DNA of 64,000 bases from Acetobacter sicerae (GCF_011516765.1 NZ_JAAABN010000001.1:372001-436000); one strand, 5' to 3'. Numbered from the stretch's first letter, positions 55,138-64,000 are shown. Notes: generated by a model not told the origin, from the letters alone. Translations and numbers: made by a program.

Positions 55138-55431
55138 TCAGCCGGCGATCACGCCCATGATGTCGCTTTCCTTCATGATCAGCAGCTCTTCACCACCGAT
55201 CTTGACTTCGGTGCCGGACCACTTGCCGAACAGCACGCGATCACCAGCCTTCACATCCAGAGCCACGATCTGGCCCTGTTCGTTGCGTGCGCCGGGACCA
55301 ACGGACACAACCTCGCCTTCCATCGGCTTTTCTTTGGCCGTGTCAGGGATGATGATGCCACCGACTGTCTTTTCTTCGCCTGTAAGACGGCGAACCACTA
55401 CACGATCGTGCAGGGGACGGAATTTCGTCAT
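55138..55431 (-). CDS. groS: Co-chaperonin GroES
   Basis: This 97-residue subunit is the lid of the GroEL cage. [12 protein letters not shown] at the start, the mobile loop [17 protein letters not shown] and [20 protein letters not shown] are typical. The ATG giving MTKFRPLH is chosen over one five codons upstream. The promoter with CIRCE lies 88-150 bases upstream, and groEL follows on the same transcript. Confidence 0.97.
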   Translation of the reverse strand: MTKFRPLHDRVVVRRLTGEEKTVGGIIIPDTAKEKPMEGEVVSVGPGARNEQGQIVALDVKAGDRVLFGKWSGTEVKIGGEELLIMKESDIMGVIAG

Positions 55432-55518
55432 TATGGATTGCTCCACATTCTGTTTGGGACGACGCCCTCGTTTCTAAAGCAACGTCGCCGCGTGCCACGC
55501 GCTCTACGCCGCGGTGCG

Positions 55519-55545
55519 TTAGCACTCCCACCCCGGGAGTGCCAT
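55519..55545 (-). promoter_or_regulatory. CIRCE element (HrcA operator) of groESL
   Basis: TTAGCACTC-N9-GAGTGCCAT. The left arm matches the CIRCE consensus perfectly; the right arm differs from GAGTGCTAA at two positions. It lies just downstream of the -10 box of the groES promoter, where HrcA binding would block transcription until heat stress. Confidence 0.88.
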
Positions 55546-55550
55546 GTATG

Positions 55551-55579
55551 GAGATAGGTGCGCCCATAGGGGGTGTCAA
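55551..55579 (-). promoter_or_regulatory. groESL promoter, sigma-70 type
   Basis: On the minus strand TTGACA, a perfect -35 box, is followed after 17 bases by TATCTC as the -10 box, directly upstream of CIRCE. A second heat-shock-type promoter was not seen. The 345-base region between groES and the LysR gene holds no coding sequence apart from these sites. Confidence 0.75.
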
Positions 55580-55776
55580 GGAGCTTCGGCACTTTTCTCC
55601 TGAGAGTGCCAGTCACAAGAATTTAAAAAGATTTTTTTAAATCTCCGCCAAGAAAATAAGGATATTTTCACCTTAAATTTGACTGTCGGAAATACCCCGT
55701 CGCTTCATGGAGAAAACCACCATTCACTCCGGCTGATGCAGGCAGGAATGTACACTTCAACGGGAATGATGGTCTC

Positions 55777-56724
55777 CTATTGGACAACACGACTGCCCTC
55801 TGCCTGAGCGATGACCCATGTATAGAAGGCCGATGCTTCCTTACCTGTCCGCCTATGCAGCGTCAGGACGTAGCCGTTCTCGCTTTTGACCGGCCTAGAC
55901 CAGAGTTTCACCAGTTGCCCGGTCTCCAGCGCCTTATCAATCAATGGACGCCAGCCTAGCGCAACGCCTTCGTTCTGGCAGGCGGACTGCATGAGAAGCG
56001 GAAAATGACTGAATGAGCGAAACACGTTCAGTCTGCCGCTCCGCATCTGCGTGATGTCGGGCCCCATATCCCGGAACCAGTTCTCCCAGTTCAGCCACAA
56101 GGTTCCATCGCCTTTCAGATGCAGAAGATGCGCTTTCCTGATCTCTTCCAAGCTATCGAATGGCCCGTGGTGATCCAGATAAGCCTGCCCACACACGGGA
56201 TAGACTTCTTCCTGAAAAAGCATTTTTCGTTGGAAAACCGTATCATCTTCCCTGATGGGGCCGGGCTCAAACAGAATCGAAACATCCGGTCGAAAATCAC
56301 CTGACGCCGTCTCGGACAGGTTCCGCGTGGTGACGATCTGGACTTCCACATCGGGGCAAAGCCGTTCGAAGTCTGACAGGCGCTCCATGAGCCAGGTTGC
56401 GCCAAACCCGTAATCCGTCACAACAGCAATCTGCCTGCGTCCCGCCGCCGTAGCAGCGATCTCTCCCAGACAGTTGCGGATACGTCCGGTGCTCTCCGTC
56501 GCGGCATCGAACAGCAGTCGGCCAGCTTCCGTCAAAACCACACCACGATGTCCACGGGTGAACAGCGCATGGCCAATCACCCGCTCTATCTGCCCTATCT
56601 GCCGACTGACATTGGGCTGCGTCACGCCCAGTTCAGCGGCGGCGGCGCTGAAACTACCCAGCCTGCCAACAGCCTCCAGCAATCGAAGATGGGCGAGGAC
56701 ATATTCCACTACGTAAGGCGTCAT
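55777..56724 (-). CDS. LysR-family transcriptional regulator
   Basis: This 315-residue protein has an N-terminal winged helix (HLRLLEAVGRLGSFSAAAAEL, then GVTQPNVSRQIGQIERVIG and ALFTRGHRGVVLTEAGRLLF). The effector domain from about 90 (RRQIAVVTDYGFGATWLMERL) has the periplasmic-binding-protein fold. It lies divergent from the TonB receptor gene across about 330 bases, the usual arrangement for a LysR activator and its target. ATAATTCAGGGTTAT, a short palindrome with T-N11-A character, overlaps its start codon and could allow self-control. The inducer is unknown. Confidence 0.9.
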   Translation of the reverse strand: MTPYVVEYVLAHLRLLEAVGRLGSFSAAAAELGVTQPNVSRQIGQIERVIGHALFTRGHRGVVLTEAGRLLFDAATESTGRIRNCLGEIAATAAGRRQIAVVTDYGFGATWLMERLSDFERLCPDVEVQIVTTRNLSETASGDFRPDVSILFEPGPIREDDTVFQRKMLFQEEVYPVCGQAYLDHHGPFDSLEEIRKAHLLHLKGDGTLWLNWENWFRDMGPDITQMRSGRLNVFRSFSHFPLLMQSACQNEGVALGWRPLIDKALETGQLVKLWSRPVKSENGYVLTLHRRTGKEASAFYTWVIAQAEGSRVVQ

Positions 56725-56809
56725 AATTCAGGGTTATATCACACATAATAAACGCACTACATCACAAACAATCATATTTCGTTGTTAATAATGAAATACA
56801 CCATCAGGA

Positions 56810-56823
56810 CGTGATATTTCACG
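56810..56823. promoter_or_regulatory. Candidate LysR binding palindrome
   Basis: CGTGATATTTCACG has 5-bp arms around TATT, in the AT-rich 56740-56830 part of the divergent region upstream of the TonB receptor gene. Nothing else between 56725 and 57053 was recognised as a gene. Confidence 0.35.
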
Positions 56824-57053
56824 CTCCTTACGGAACCAAATCGATGCCTCACATCACTTCCAGCGCCGTTTTCCACTTCAAAACCCAAACTCACAGCCAT
56901 CCATGCCACACAACAAACCACCATAAGAAAATGGAAAACACCTCCGTCATCCATATCGCGGAAGTCTGTCGATAACGCCACGCCTCGCTCTCCTCTCCCC
57001 TTCAATGCCCGAGCAATCATCGCGCATGTATTTTCCTGAAAAGGCCCGTGGCT

Positions 57054-59459
57054 ATGGAATTCCATTTTCTTCTGAACGGTACGGTCGCAACGGCCTTTCT
57101 CGTATCAGCCAACTCCATGGCTGTCGCAGCTACCGACACCATCCATAAAACAGGCCATCAGAGCGGCGGGGGAATACCGCACGCTGCACCGCACAGACAG
57201 GCTGGCAGCCCGAAATCCGTCAAACAGAAAGACCCCGAACTGCTGACGGTCAGCGCACGACGTTCTTACGCCCGCGGCGTCACTGAAACGATTTCCTCAG
57301 AAGTGCTCGCAAGATCTGTGCCGGGCACAAATCCACAGAAAGTACTCGCAACCCGTCCGGGCGTGATGTTCCAGTCTGCTGATCCACAAGGTCTGGATAC
57401 GTGGTCCGCCCAATTTTATATGCACGGCTTCCTGCAGAACCAGATCGGCATGACGCTTGATGGCATACCGCTCGGCGATCAGGAATTCCGCTCTCTCAAT
57501 GGCCTGAATACGACCGCCGCCATCGCCTCTGAAAATGTCGGCCGCGTCAACATGTCGATGAGCGCAGGAGCGGAATCTGTCGCCAGCACGTCAAATCTGG
57601 GTGGTTCACTTGAATATTTTTCATCTGATCCAAATCACGAACGCCACCTGACAACAGCACAGACTTTCGGAAGCAACGCCGCCTATCACACCTTCATCCG
57701 CGTCGACAGCGGCGATCTGAACCAGATCGGATCGCGCTTCTACGTCTCCTACATGAGAAACAACACCGACAAATGGAAAGGCGGCGGCAACCAGTTCGCG
57801 CAACAGGTCAACGCGAAGTTTCTCCAGCCCATTGGGCAAGACAGCCGGATTTCAACCTTCTTCGACTGGTCCGACAAGGATCTCTACAATTATCAGGACA
57901 TGTCCTTCGACATGCTGAAGAATGGTGGCTACAAACTTGATAACTTCGTCGGAACCCCCGACGGTTATGCCAAGGCCTACCGACTGGCCCAGTCCCTCAA
58001 CAATCTGCCCGGCGGCGCTATTCCCGCCGGTTATTCACGGATGTCGGATCCGTGGGATGCGTCATATTACGATGCCGTCACGGCAGAACGGGATTATCTC
58101 GGCGGTCTGACTGCGGATTTCTCCCTGACACATGCCCTGCGCTGGAAAACGACCATTTATGGCCATGGGCAGTATAGACGTGGTGGCTGGACCACGCCTT
58201 ATCTCTCTTCGCCCAACGGAGCGCCGCTGGCTGAGCAGATCAACGCCAGCAACACGCAGAGATACGGTTTCACATCCGCACTGATCTACACGATCGCCCA
58301 CAATGATATCAGCGCCGGTGTCTGGTACGAAAACTTCCATACCCGGATTGGGCGTTACGGTATTGAGCAGCCTCTTCTCGGAGAGGGATCGCCCATAAAT
58401 GCCCTCGGCACCCTGCCCGATGGCTATCAGGATTTCTGGTCACAGACCTTTAATTCCAACAGTTTTACGGCATTCGTGCAGGACACCTACCACGCGCTCG
58501 AAAATCTCGCCCTGCATTTCGGTTTCAAATCCCTGTTGCAGACAGTACGGGCAGGGCAGAACGCCAATGATGCGTCCTATACCGGGACAGACGCCATCGC
58601 CGCTGGCAGCATGACAACGGCCCGCGCCTTCCTGCCACATATCAGCGCAGACTGGCATTTCCTCCGTCATCACGAGCTCTTTTTCGATATCTCGGAAAAC
58701 ATGAAAGCCTACCCGGTGGCTGCCTACAAACAGGGCGCTTCACCTTTTGCTGTCACCCAGATCCAGTTCAATCAGATCCGTGGCGGTCTGAAACCGGAAA
58801 CCGACTGGAACTACGCCGTGGGATACCGTTACCTCGACAAAATCCTGTCTGCATCGGTTTATGCCTATCACACGGATTTTCATAACCGACTGCAACAGAC
58901 AACGTCCGGGACGATCGTCAATCCGATCTCGACGGTCGCGAATGTCGGGTCCGTAACCATGAACGGTGTGGATGCCGGTCTGACAGTCCGCCTTCTTCGT
59001 GATGTCTCTCTTTATAACAGCGTCAGTTATAATCACGCGACTTATGGTGACAACCTTGTCGAAGCCGGCGTGAGCTACGCCACCCATGGTCAGCAGATCG
59101 TCAACTATCCGCGCTTCATGTACAAAGCCAGCCTGTCCTATAGCCATGGCGGGTTCGAAGCGCATATCGACACCCAATATCTCGGCCAACGCAATTTCAG
59201 CTATGTCGGCGACATGAAAGCGCCCGGTTACTGGCTGGAAAATCTGGGCATGCGGTATAATTTCGGCAAGATGGCGCAGTACAACCGCAATCTTGAATTT
59301 GTAAAAAACATAACGCTTTCCTTCGACATCTATAATCTGGCCAACCAGAAATATATCGCGACGATGGGCGAAAACGGCAATCCGGTTTCCGGCGACTACC
59401 AGTCTTTCATGGTTGGCGCTCCACGGCAGTTTTTCGGCTCCATCAAGGCAGAATTCTGA
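57054..59459 (+). CDS. TonB-dependent outer membrane receptor
   Basis: This protein of about 801 residues starts at ATG 57054 or GTG 57048. The signal peptide is within the first 28 residues (FLLNGTVATAFLVSANSMAV). The plug domain (about 60-190) has LLTVSARRSYARG, ATRPGVMFQSADPQG, IGMTLDGIPLGDQEF and GGSLEYFSSDP. The rest is a 22-strand barrel ending in RQFFGSIKAEF with the aromatic C-terminus required for assembly. Such receptors import scarce ligands with TonB energy. It leads an operon with a TauD-type dioxygenase and an MFS carrier, which points to an organic solute rather than iron. Confidence 0.9.
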   Translation: MEFHFLLNGTVATAFLVSANSMAVAATDTIHKTGHQSGGGIPHAAPHRQAGSPKSVKQKDPELLTVSARRSYARGVTETISSEVLARSVPGTNPQKVLATRPGVMFQSADPQGLDTWSAQFYMHGFLQNQIGMTLDGIPLGDQEFRSLNGLNTTAAIASENVGRVNMSMSAGAESVASTSNLGGSLEYFSSDPNHERHLTTAQTFGSNAAYHTFIRVDSGDLNQIGSRFYVSYMRNNTDKWKGGGNQFAQQVNAKFLQPIGQDSRISTFFDWSDKDLYNYQDMSFDMLKNGGYKLDNFVGTPDGYAKAYRLAQSLNNLPGGAIPAGYSRMSDPWDASYYDAVTAERDYLGGLTADFSLTHALRWKTTIYGHGQYRRGGWTTPYLSSPNGAPLAEQINASNTQRYGFTSALIYTIAHNDISAGVWYENFHTRIGRYGIEQPLLGEGSPINALGTLPDGYQDFWSQTFNSNSFTAFVQDTYHALENLALHFGFKSLLQTVRAGQNANDASYTGTDAIAAGSMTTARAFLPHISADWHFLRHHELFFDISENMKAYPVAAYKQGASPFAVTQIQFNQIRGGLKPETDWNYAVGYRYLDKILSASVYAYHTDFHNRLQQTTSGTIVNPISTVANVGSVTMNGVDAGLTVRLLRDVSLYNSVSYNHATYGDNLVEAGVSYATHGQQIVNYPRFMYKASLSYSHGGFEAHIDTQYLGQRNFSYVGDMKAPGYWLENLGMRYNFGKMAQYNRNLEFVKNITLSFDIYNLANQKYIATMGENGNPVSGDYQSFMVGAPRQFFGSIKAEF

Positions 59460-59500
59460 TCTCAACGACCTTCAGAACACTCATTCCGCAGGAAACAGCC

Positions 59501-60412
59501 ATGACTCAGAATACGATTTCTTCCTCTCACCCCGTCAACGTAGCGACCGACCTGAAACTACGGCCGATCGCAGGGCGCATCGGCGCCGAAGTGCAGGAAC
59601 TTGCTCTCACCCCGGACCTGAGCCCAGACACCATTCAGGTCCTCCGCGACGCATTGACGCACCACAAGGTTCTCTTCTTTCGGGACCAGCATCACGTCGA
59701 CGCCACAACGCAGACAGCCTTCGGCAGGAAATGGGGTGAACCTGTCGGACATCCCACCGCGCCGGGACAGACAGGCGATCATCTGCTGGAGCTGAGCGCA
59801 GAGCATGGTGGAAAAGCCAATGTCTGGCATACTGACATGACTTTTCTGGCGGCCTATCCCGCCGTCTCCATTCTCCGCGCTGTCAATGTACCATCATTCG
59901 GCGGCGATACGGTCTGGGCCAACACAGCCGCAGCCTACGAACATCTCCCGGACCACCTCAAACAGCTGGCCGACGGACTATGGGCCGTACATTCCAACGA
60001 TTACGACTATGCCGTTAATCAAACCCGCCCGGATCAGGCAATGGACGCCTATCATGCGACGTTCGCCGCCTCCGTTTATGAAGCAGAACAGCCTCTGGTG
60101 CGCCTGCACCCGCTCTCCGGAGAGAAATCCCTGATCCTTGGCGGATTTTTCAAGAAATTTTCCAACCTGTCTCTCACTGACTCACGACATCTGTTCGATA
60201 TTTTCCAGACACACATCACACGTCTGGAAAATACCGTTCGCTGGCAATGGAAAAAGGGAGATGTAGTCATCTGGGACAACCAGAGCACTCAGCATTATGC
60301 GCTGGATGATTACGGTAATTATCCGCGCGTGATGCAGCGTCTCACCCTGCGTGGTGAACCAAGCCTTTCCACAGATGGCCGACACAGCCGTCAGCTTCGT
60401 CCCGCTGCGTGA
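59501..60412 (+). CDS. TauD/TfdA-family alpha-ketoglutarate dioxygenase
   Basis: This 303-residue non-haem Fe(II) enzyme couples alpha-ketoglutarate decarboxylation to substrate hydroxylation. The metal motif H-x-D lies in NVWHTDMTF (about 108-116) and the distal His in NQSTQHYALDDYG (near 267). The alpha-ketoglutarate Arg lies in RVMQRLTLRGE. RPIAGRIGAEVQELALT at the N-terminus and KVLFFRDQHHVDATTQTAF are family standards. TauD releases sulphite from taurine, while AtsK-type members act on alkyl sulphates. It lies 41 bases after the receptor gene and overlaps the MFS gene by four bases. The substrate is not known. Confidence 0.88.
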   Translation: MTQNTISSSHPVNVATDLKLRPIAGRIGAEVQELALTPDLSPDTIQVLRDALTHHKVLFFRDQHHVDATTQTAFGRKWGEPVGHPTAPGQTGDHLLELSAEHGGKANVWHTDMTFLAAYPAVSILRAVNVPSFGGDTVWANTAAAYEHLPDHLKQLADGLWAVHSNDYDYAVNQTRPDQAMDAYHATFAASVYEAEQPLVRLHPLSGEKSLILGGFFKKFSNLSLTDSRHLFDIFQTHITRLENTVRWQWKKGDVVIWDNQSTQHYALDDYGNYPRVMQRLTLRGEPSLSTDGRHSRQLRPAA

Positions 60413-61620
60413 AACAGACCGTGTCAGTAAACAGCAGCACGCATCCTGTTTCCGGCGTTATGCCGACAAGGACTGTCTCTATTCCCTTTTCGGTCGCGCT
60501 GGTCGTGGCTCTCGGAGCCATTACCGCAACCGCCCATCTCGGCAACAATTTCACTCCCTATCTGATCGGAGGGCTGATCGACCTGTTCGGTTTCTCACCG
60601 CTTCAGATGGGTGTGTGGAGTATGGTGGAATTGCTGGCGTACGCGGCGACGATGCTGTTCATCGCGCCGCATGTCGTCCGCCTCAGTCCCCGACGACTGG
60701 CGCTTGCGGCAGGAGCCCTGATCGGGGCGGCGCAGTTTTCCTCCTCCCTGCTGGACAGCTTTATCCCGCTTCTGGTCACGCGTGCGGCGTGTGGGCTGGG
60801 TTTCGGACTGGCGAATACGGCGCTGAACCTGACGGCGGCCCGCACGGACAGCCCCACTCGTGCGATTTCCATAGGTCTGGCTGTCCAGACGATCGTCTAC
60901 ACCCTGATCAATCTCGCCTTGCCTGTCGTTGGAACACACCACGGCACGCCCGGTATGTTTATCATGCTTGCAGTTCTGGCCGTGCTGTTCACCATCGCAG
61001 GTGGAAGTCTCCTGCCTGACCGACCGAACGCGCCAGCTTTTCAGACACCAATCCAATGGAACCACCTGAAAAATAACGGTCGGATTGTCCTGATAGCGAT
61101 CTCCCTGTTCAGTTTCGGCAGTCTGGCGCTATGGCCTTTCATCGAACGCGCCGCCCATGAAATCGGTATATCGGCGGTCATTTACGGACGATATCAGAGC
61201 ATTGCGACACTTGCCTGCGCAGTGAGCAACACTGTCTTCGGCGTTCTTGCGCCGCGTATCCCGCGCCGATGGAGCCTGCCTGTCGCGCTGCTCATCTGTG
61301 GACTGTCATGCGCCGCACTCACGCTCGTCTCCAATGAAGCAGGTTTCGCCATCGCTCTTATCGTTTTCAATGTCAGTTAGCTGATCGCCTATCCGCTCAT
61401 ACTCAGCGTCGCTTATCAGATCGATGCAGGTGGTCGTCTTTCCGTGCTGTGTTCGTCAGCCTGGATTGTGAACATGGCCGCAGGTTCTCTCGTCACCGGC
61501 GCGATCGCACAATGGCTGGGAAGCTATGTTCTGGTTGGTCCGCTGGGGCTCATCTCGTGCGTCGGAGCATTCCTGCTCCTTCGCCCTCTTGTTCACTCCC
61601 GTGTCGGAAGCGGGGAATAA
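60409..61620 (+). pseudogene. MFS transporter gene with an in-frame amber codon
   Basis: The gene starts at a GTG overlapping the TGA of the dioxygenase gene (GTGA). Codons run without a frame break to 61620, but codon 324 is TAG (61378-61380). Before it are about 10 membrane segments of a carrier of the major facilitator superfamily (VVALGAITATAHLGNNF, LVTRAACGLGFGLANTAL). After it the frame continues LIAYPLILSVAYQIDAGGR and two more spans, so the lost part looks like the natural C-terminus. A single change from TGG would explain it. The protein is either truncated and inactive, or read through. It was probably the inner membrane importer for the operon's substrate. Confidence 0.75.
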
Positions 61621-61835
61621 AGCAGGCGATGCGCTTTGCCACTTATGACGGATCCGCTTGAGTGGCGGTCAAGGAGCCTGAAAGACCTATCCTTCCCCTT
61701 CATTCGGGAAGATGAAGACCTGAGACATCGACTCAACGCCTCGCCCTGCCTCCGGAATACGCGCGGTCTCTCGCTTCCGAAGCGTTTCTGGTACATCCTT
61801 CATGCGAATCGCAAACTGAAATCATGTCAGGGATC

Positions 61836-61982
61836 ATGCACCGCGCTCTGTTTCTGGGCTTTTGTAGCCTCATTCTTTCCGGCTGTTCCTGGTTCGGGGG
61901 CTCCTCCAATCATCACCTCACTCAGCAGCAGCAGTGGGAAGCGCTCGGCTACAAGGATGGCCTCAAGTCGGTGAAGCACTGA
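61836..61982 (+). CDS. Small lipoprotein, 48 residues
   Basis: This short frame begins MHRALFLGFCSLILSGCSWFG: a basic start, a hydrophobic stretch and the lipobox LSGC, with the lipidated Cys at residue 17. The rest is polar (HHLTQQQQWEALGYKDG). The WEALGYKDG element resembles the first conserved motif of DUF2799-type small lipoproteins. A ribosome-site-like AGGG lies five bases before the ATG; an in-frame ATG at 61824 would add four residues. It lies between the MFS pseudogene and the DHA2 pump gene. Confidence 0.6.
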   Translation: MHRALFLGFCSLILSGCSWFGGSSNHHLTQQQQWEALGYKDGLKSVKH

Positions 61983-62109
61983 TCTCCTCTCTGCCGTCTC
62001 CCCTGACATCCCGGACAGGGCGACAGTCACCCGTCTGTGATAGATATCAATCGCTTTCCAGACGTTGTCCTGTTCTGAGAATCCTGCCGATGTGGATAAG
62101 GTCAACGGG

Positions 62110-63486
62110 ATGACTGTTTCAGAGCCCACACACTCCCCGGTGACCGGCCTTTACGGTGCAGCGCGTCTCAAGGCGATGACGGCAGTCTGCCTCGCCGTCC
62201 TACTGGCGCAGATCGACTACGCGATCGCCAATATTGCGCTTCCCGACATCGGCGCCGACCTGCACAGTTCCGCTTCCGACACGGTCTGGGTTGTGAACGC
62301 CTATCAGCTGGCCAGCCTGTCATCGCTGTTGCCTCTGGCCGCTGCTGGCGCGTGGATCGGTTATGCACGCATGTGCATGATGGGGATTGCTCTTTTTATC
62401 ATCTCCTCAGTCGGATGCGCTCTTGCGCCAAGCCTGCCAGTGCTGACCATCGCACGCGCCATACAGGGGTTTGGAGCGGCTTCCATGCTGGGCGTCGTCT
62501 CCGCCCTGATCCGCTTCATTTATCCCGTTGAGGAACTCGGAAAAGGCGTCGCCGTGAACACACTGGTCGTTGGTGTGGGCATGGCTCTTGGTCCGACCGT
62601 TGCGGGCATGATTCTGGCGGTGGCGCACTGGCCGTGGCTGTTCTGGATCAATCTGCCCATTGGCGCACTGACATTTGTGCTTGCGGCGTCCTCCCTGCCG
62701 GTCACGCCCCGTCAGAAAGAGATGCCGGACCCTATTGGAGCGGTGCTCTGCATCGTCGCAGTCACCGCGCTGGGTCTTGGCGGCAATTCCGTCGCGCATT
62801 CCGACGGCGCCATGCTCGCCTGCGCCATGCTGGTTGTCGGTGTGGCGGCAATGGGCAGCCTTATCCGCAAGGAGTCCGGAAGTCTTCAGCCCATTCTGCC
62901 CGTCGATCTTCTACGCGGCATCGGGTTCAGAATAGCCTTTATCGTCGGAATCATCGGCTATATCGGCTCGAATCTGTTCATGATTTCCATGCCCTTCACT
63001 CTCCACGATCATTATGGATGGACCGCAACCTCCACAGGGCTGCTGATGACGCCCTGGGCGTTCGGGCTGATCGTTTCCGCCTCCGTCACCCGCCGTATCG
63101 CCGATAAAATTCCGGCAGGAATCCTTTCCTCGATCGGCCTGATCTGCGCCATGATCGGCTTTCTCGCCCTGCGCTTTCTGCCAGCCTCACCCACCGCTTT
63201 CGATGTCGCCTGGCGTATCGGTGTCGCCGGTTTCGGATTTGGCGTCTTTCAGGTTCCCAACAACCGGGCGATGCTGCTGACCGCCACAGCCGGACGTGAA
63301 GGTGGAGCGAGCGGCATGGTGCAGGTCTCCCGTCAGAGCGGGCAGACCTTCGGCGGTATTGGAACAGCCCTTATCCTGCGCCTCGTCCCGGTAGGCGGCA
63401 GCCTCGTCTGTCTTGACGGAGCCGCCTTCTGCGCAGGTGTCGCGGCCCTGCTGAGCGCCTCGCGCATGGTCAGCCGTCGAAAATAA
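62110..63486 (+). CDS. MFS drug:H+ antiporter, DHA2 (14-span) type
   Basis: This 458-residue transporter starts at the ATG giving MTVSEPTHSP. The first span carries LAVLLAQIDYAIANIALPDIG, with the Asp of the DHA2 D1 motif. VVNAYQLASLSSLLPLAAAGAW, IARAIQGFGAASMLGVVSAL (motif C region) and NTLVVGVGMALGPTVAGMIL are typical of the QacA/SmvA branch, which exports cationic biocides and dyes; the range here is unknown. About 14 spans are seen. An upstream 45-base extension is not used. It lies 128 bases after the small lipoprotein gene. Confidence 0.85.
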   Translation: MTVSEPTHSPVTGLYGAARLKAMTAVCLAVLLAQIDYAIANIALPDIGADLHSSASDTVWVVNAYQLASLSSLLPLAAAGAWIGYARMCMMGIALFIISSVGCALAPSLPVLTIARAIQGFGAASMLGVVSALIRFIYPVEELGKGVAVNTLVVGVGMALGPTVAGMILAVAHWPWLFWINLPIGALTFVLAASSLPVTPRQKEMPDPIGAVLCIVAVTALGLGGNSVAHSDGAMLACAMLVVGVAAMGSLIRKESGSLQPILPVDLLRGIGFRIAFIVGIIGYIGSNLFMISMPFTLHDHYGWTATSTGLLMTPWAFGLIVSASVTRRIADKIPAGILSSIGLICAMIGFLALRFLPASPTAFDVAWRIGVAGFGFGVFQVPNNRAMLLTATAGREGGASGMVQVSRQSGQTFGGIGTALILRLVPVGGSLVCLDGAAFCAGVAALLSASRMVSRRK

Positions 63487-63576
63487 CCCTTCGTTGCGGT
63501 CTGCCGGTGCTGTCTGTAAAATTCCACTTACCTCAGACGGTTGCTTCTGCCGCCCACTCAATGGATCGTTTTATAG

Positions 63577-64000
63577 ATGACACATTCTGACACAGCAGAG
63601 GCTCCCATCAACCTGAACAGCCTGTGGAAGCAGATGGTTCAGGAATCCCAGGTCTGCTGCGATCCGCTTGTGATGGGGCTGCTTTCCACGGGCATCAAGA
63701 ACCATTCCAGTTTCGCCACAGCCATGGCGGCCCTGATCGGGCGCAAGCTCGGCGATCATTATGTGAGCATCGAGCAACTGACCAGCCTCGTGCTTGAGTG
63801 CTACGGCGACACACCTGATACGATCGCCGCAGGAGCCGCCGACCTTCAGGCCATCCGTGACCGTGACCCCGCCTGCCCCGACTACGTGACGCCTTTCCTG
63901 TTCTTCAAGGGCTTCCACGCCGTCCAGTGCTATCGGGTGGCCCATTGGCTCTGGCACGGCAACCGACGTCACCTTGCGCAACATCTCCAGAGCCGGGCGT
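63577..64000 (+). CDS. cysE: Serine O-acetyltransferase, 3' end cut by window
   Basis: The first 141 codons are present. The N-terminal helical domain of CysE is recognised: LWKQMVQESQVCCDPLVMG, NHSSFATAMAALIGRKLGD and DLQAIRDRDPACPDYVTPF, followed by FFKGFHAVQCYRVAHWLW, which leads into the hexapeptide-repeat catalytic domain beyond the window. The enzyme acetylates serine with acetyl-CoA to start cysteine synthesis. The link to sulphur metabolism fits loosely with the TauD operon nearby. The spacer from 63487 to 63576 shows no clear promoter. Confidence 0.9.
   Translation, partial: MTHSDTAEAPINLNSLWKQMVQESQVCCDPLVMGLLSTGIKNHSSFATAMAALIGRKLGDHYVSIEQLTSLVLECYGDTPDTIAAGAADLQAIRDRDPACPDYVTPFLFFKGFHAVQCYRVAHWLWHGNRRHLAQHLQSRA

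Noticed and set aside
56772..57065. 97-codon minus-strand frame between LysR and receptor genes
   Set aside because: It covers the divergent promoter region and the receptor start, with no ribosome site; probably non-coding.
61636..61974. 112-codon plus-strand frame overlapping the small lipoprotein
   Set aside because: Its translation lacks any signal or domain, while another frame in the same bases encodes a clear lipoprotein signal and lipobox.

Overview
The window reads as chromosomal DNA of an acetic acid bacterium (Acetobacteraceae, Alphaproteobacteria). The clearest clue is a split membrane-bound PQQ polyol dehydrogenase (sldBA type, 19.7-22.2 kb), which is characteristic of that family. 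Supporting clues are the fused aroK-aroB gene, an HrcA/CIRCE-controlled groESL operon, the zapA-6S RNA-5-formyl-THF cyclo-ligase arrangement, and GC-rich codon use with long antisense open frames. The genus cannot be fixed from sequence alone. No CRISPR array, tRNA, rRNA, complete insertion sequence or prophage was seen.

Layout. 0-8 kb: the end of a glycosyltransferase, a YmdB-type phosphoesterase, 5-formyl-THF cyclo-ligase, 6S RNA, zapA, a degenerate ThiE-like protein, a NadB-like flavoprotein whose usual catalytic residues look replaced, an NrtR-type regulator and a beta-carbonic anhydrase. 8-19 kb: a secreted EEP-family phosphohydrolase, then a mostly minus-strand cluster of two transglutaminase-like proteins (one fused to DUF2126), a circularly permuted ATP-grasp/alpha-E fusion and a zinc-ribbon metallopeptidase. 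An unrecognised plus-strand gene sits inside this cluster. The cluster belongs to a widespread but poorly characterised predicted peptide-ligation system and is the best candidate for an undescribed system here.

19-29 kb: a 39-codon gene, sldBA, murJ, a YfdX-domain protein, an iron-type DUF3649/PepSY/DUF3325 operon, yajC and a DUF815 ATPase. 29-39 kb: a Rieske oxygenase with a low-complexity tail, a GNAT-Nudix fusion, a CinA-type protein, accA, xerD, aroKB, and an OmpA-family protein with a structured leader. 39-52 kb: a GtrA protein, alaS, two envelope lipoproteins, the divergent EF-P lysylation pair epmA/epmB, a DsbA-like protein, and an unusually long smc that overlaps a gene for a degenerate membrane-anchored GDPD-like protein.

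52-64 kb: about 530 bases with no recognisable gene, groESL, then a LysR regulator divergent from a TonB receptor-TauD dioxygenase-MFS operon in which the MFS gene has an in-frame amber codon. A small lipoprotein, a DHA2-type MFS pump and the start of cysE follow.

How the genes work together: sldBA passes electrons from polyols to ubiquinone at the periplasmic face. NrtR probably links NAD status to the adjacent NadB-like gene. groESL is a stress operon. The LysR/TonB/TauD/MFS block looks like uptake and oxidative desulfonation of an organosulfur-like compound. Family assignments rest on recognised motifs; no database search was run.
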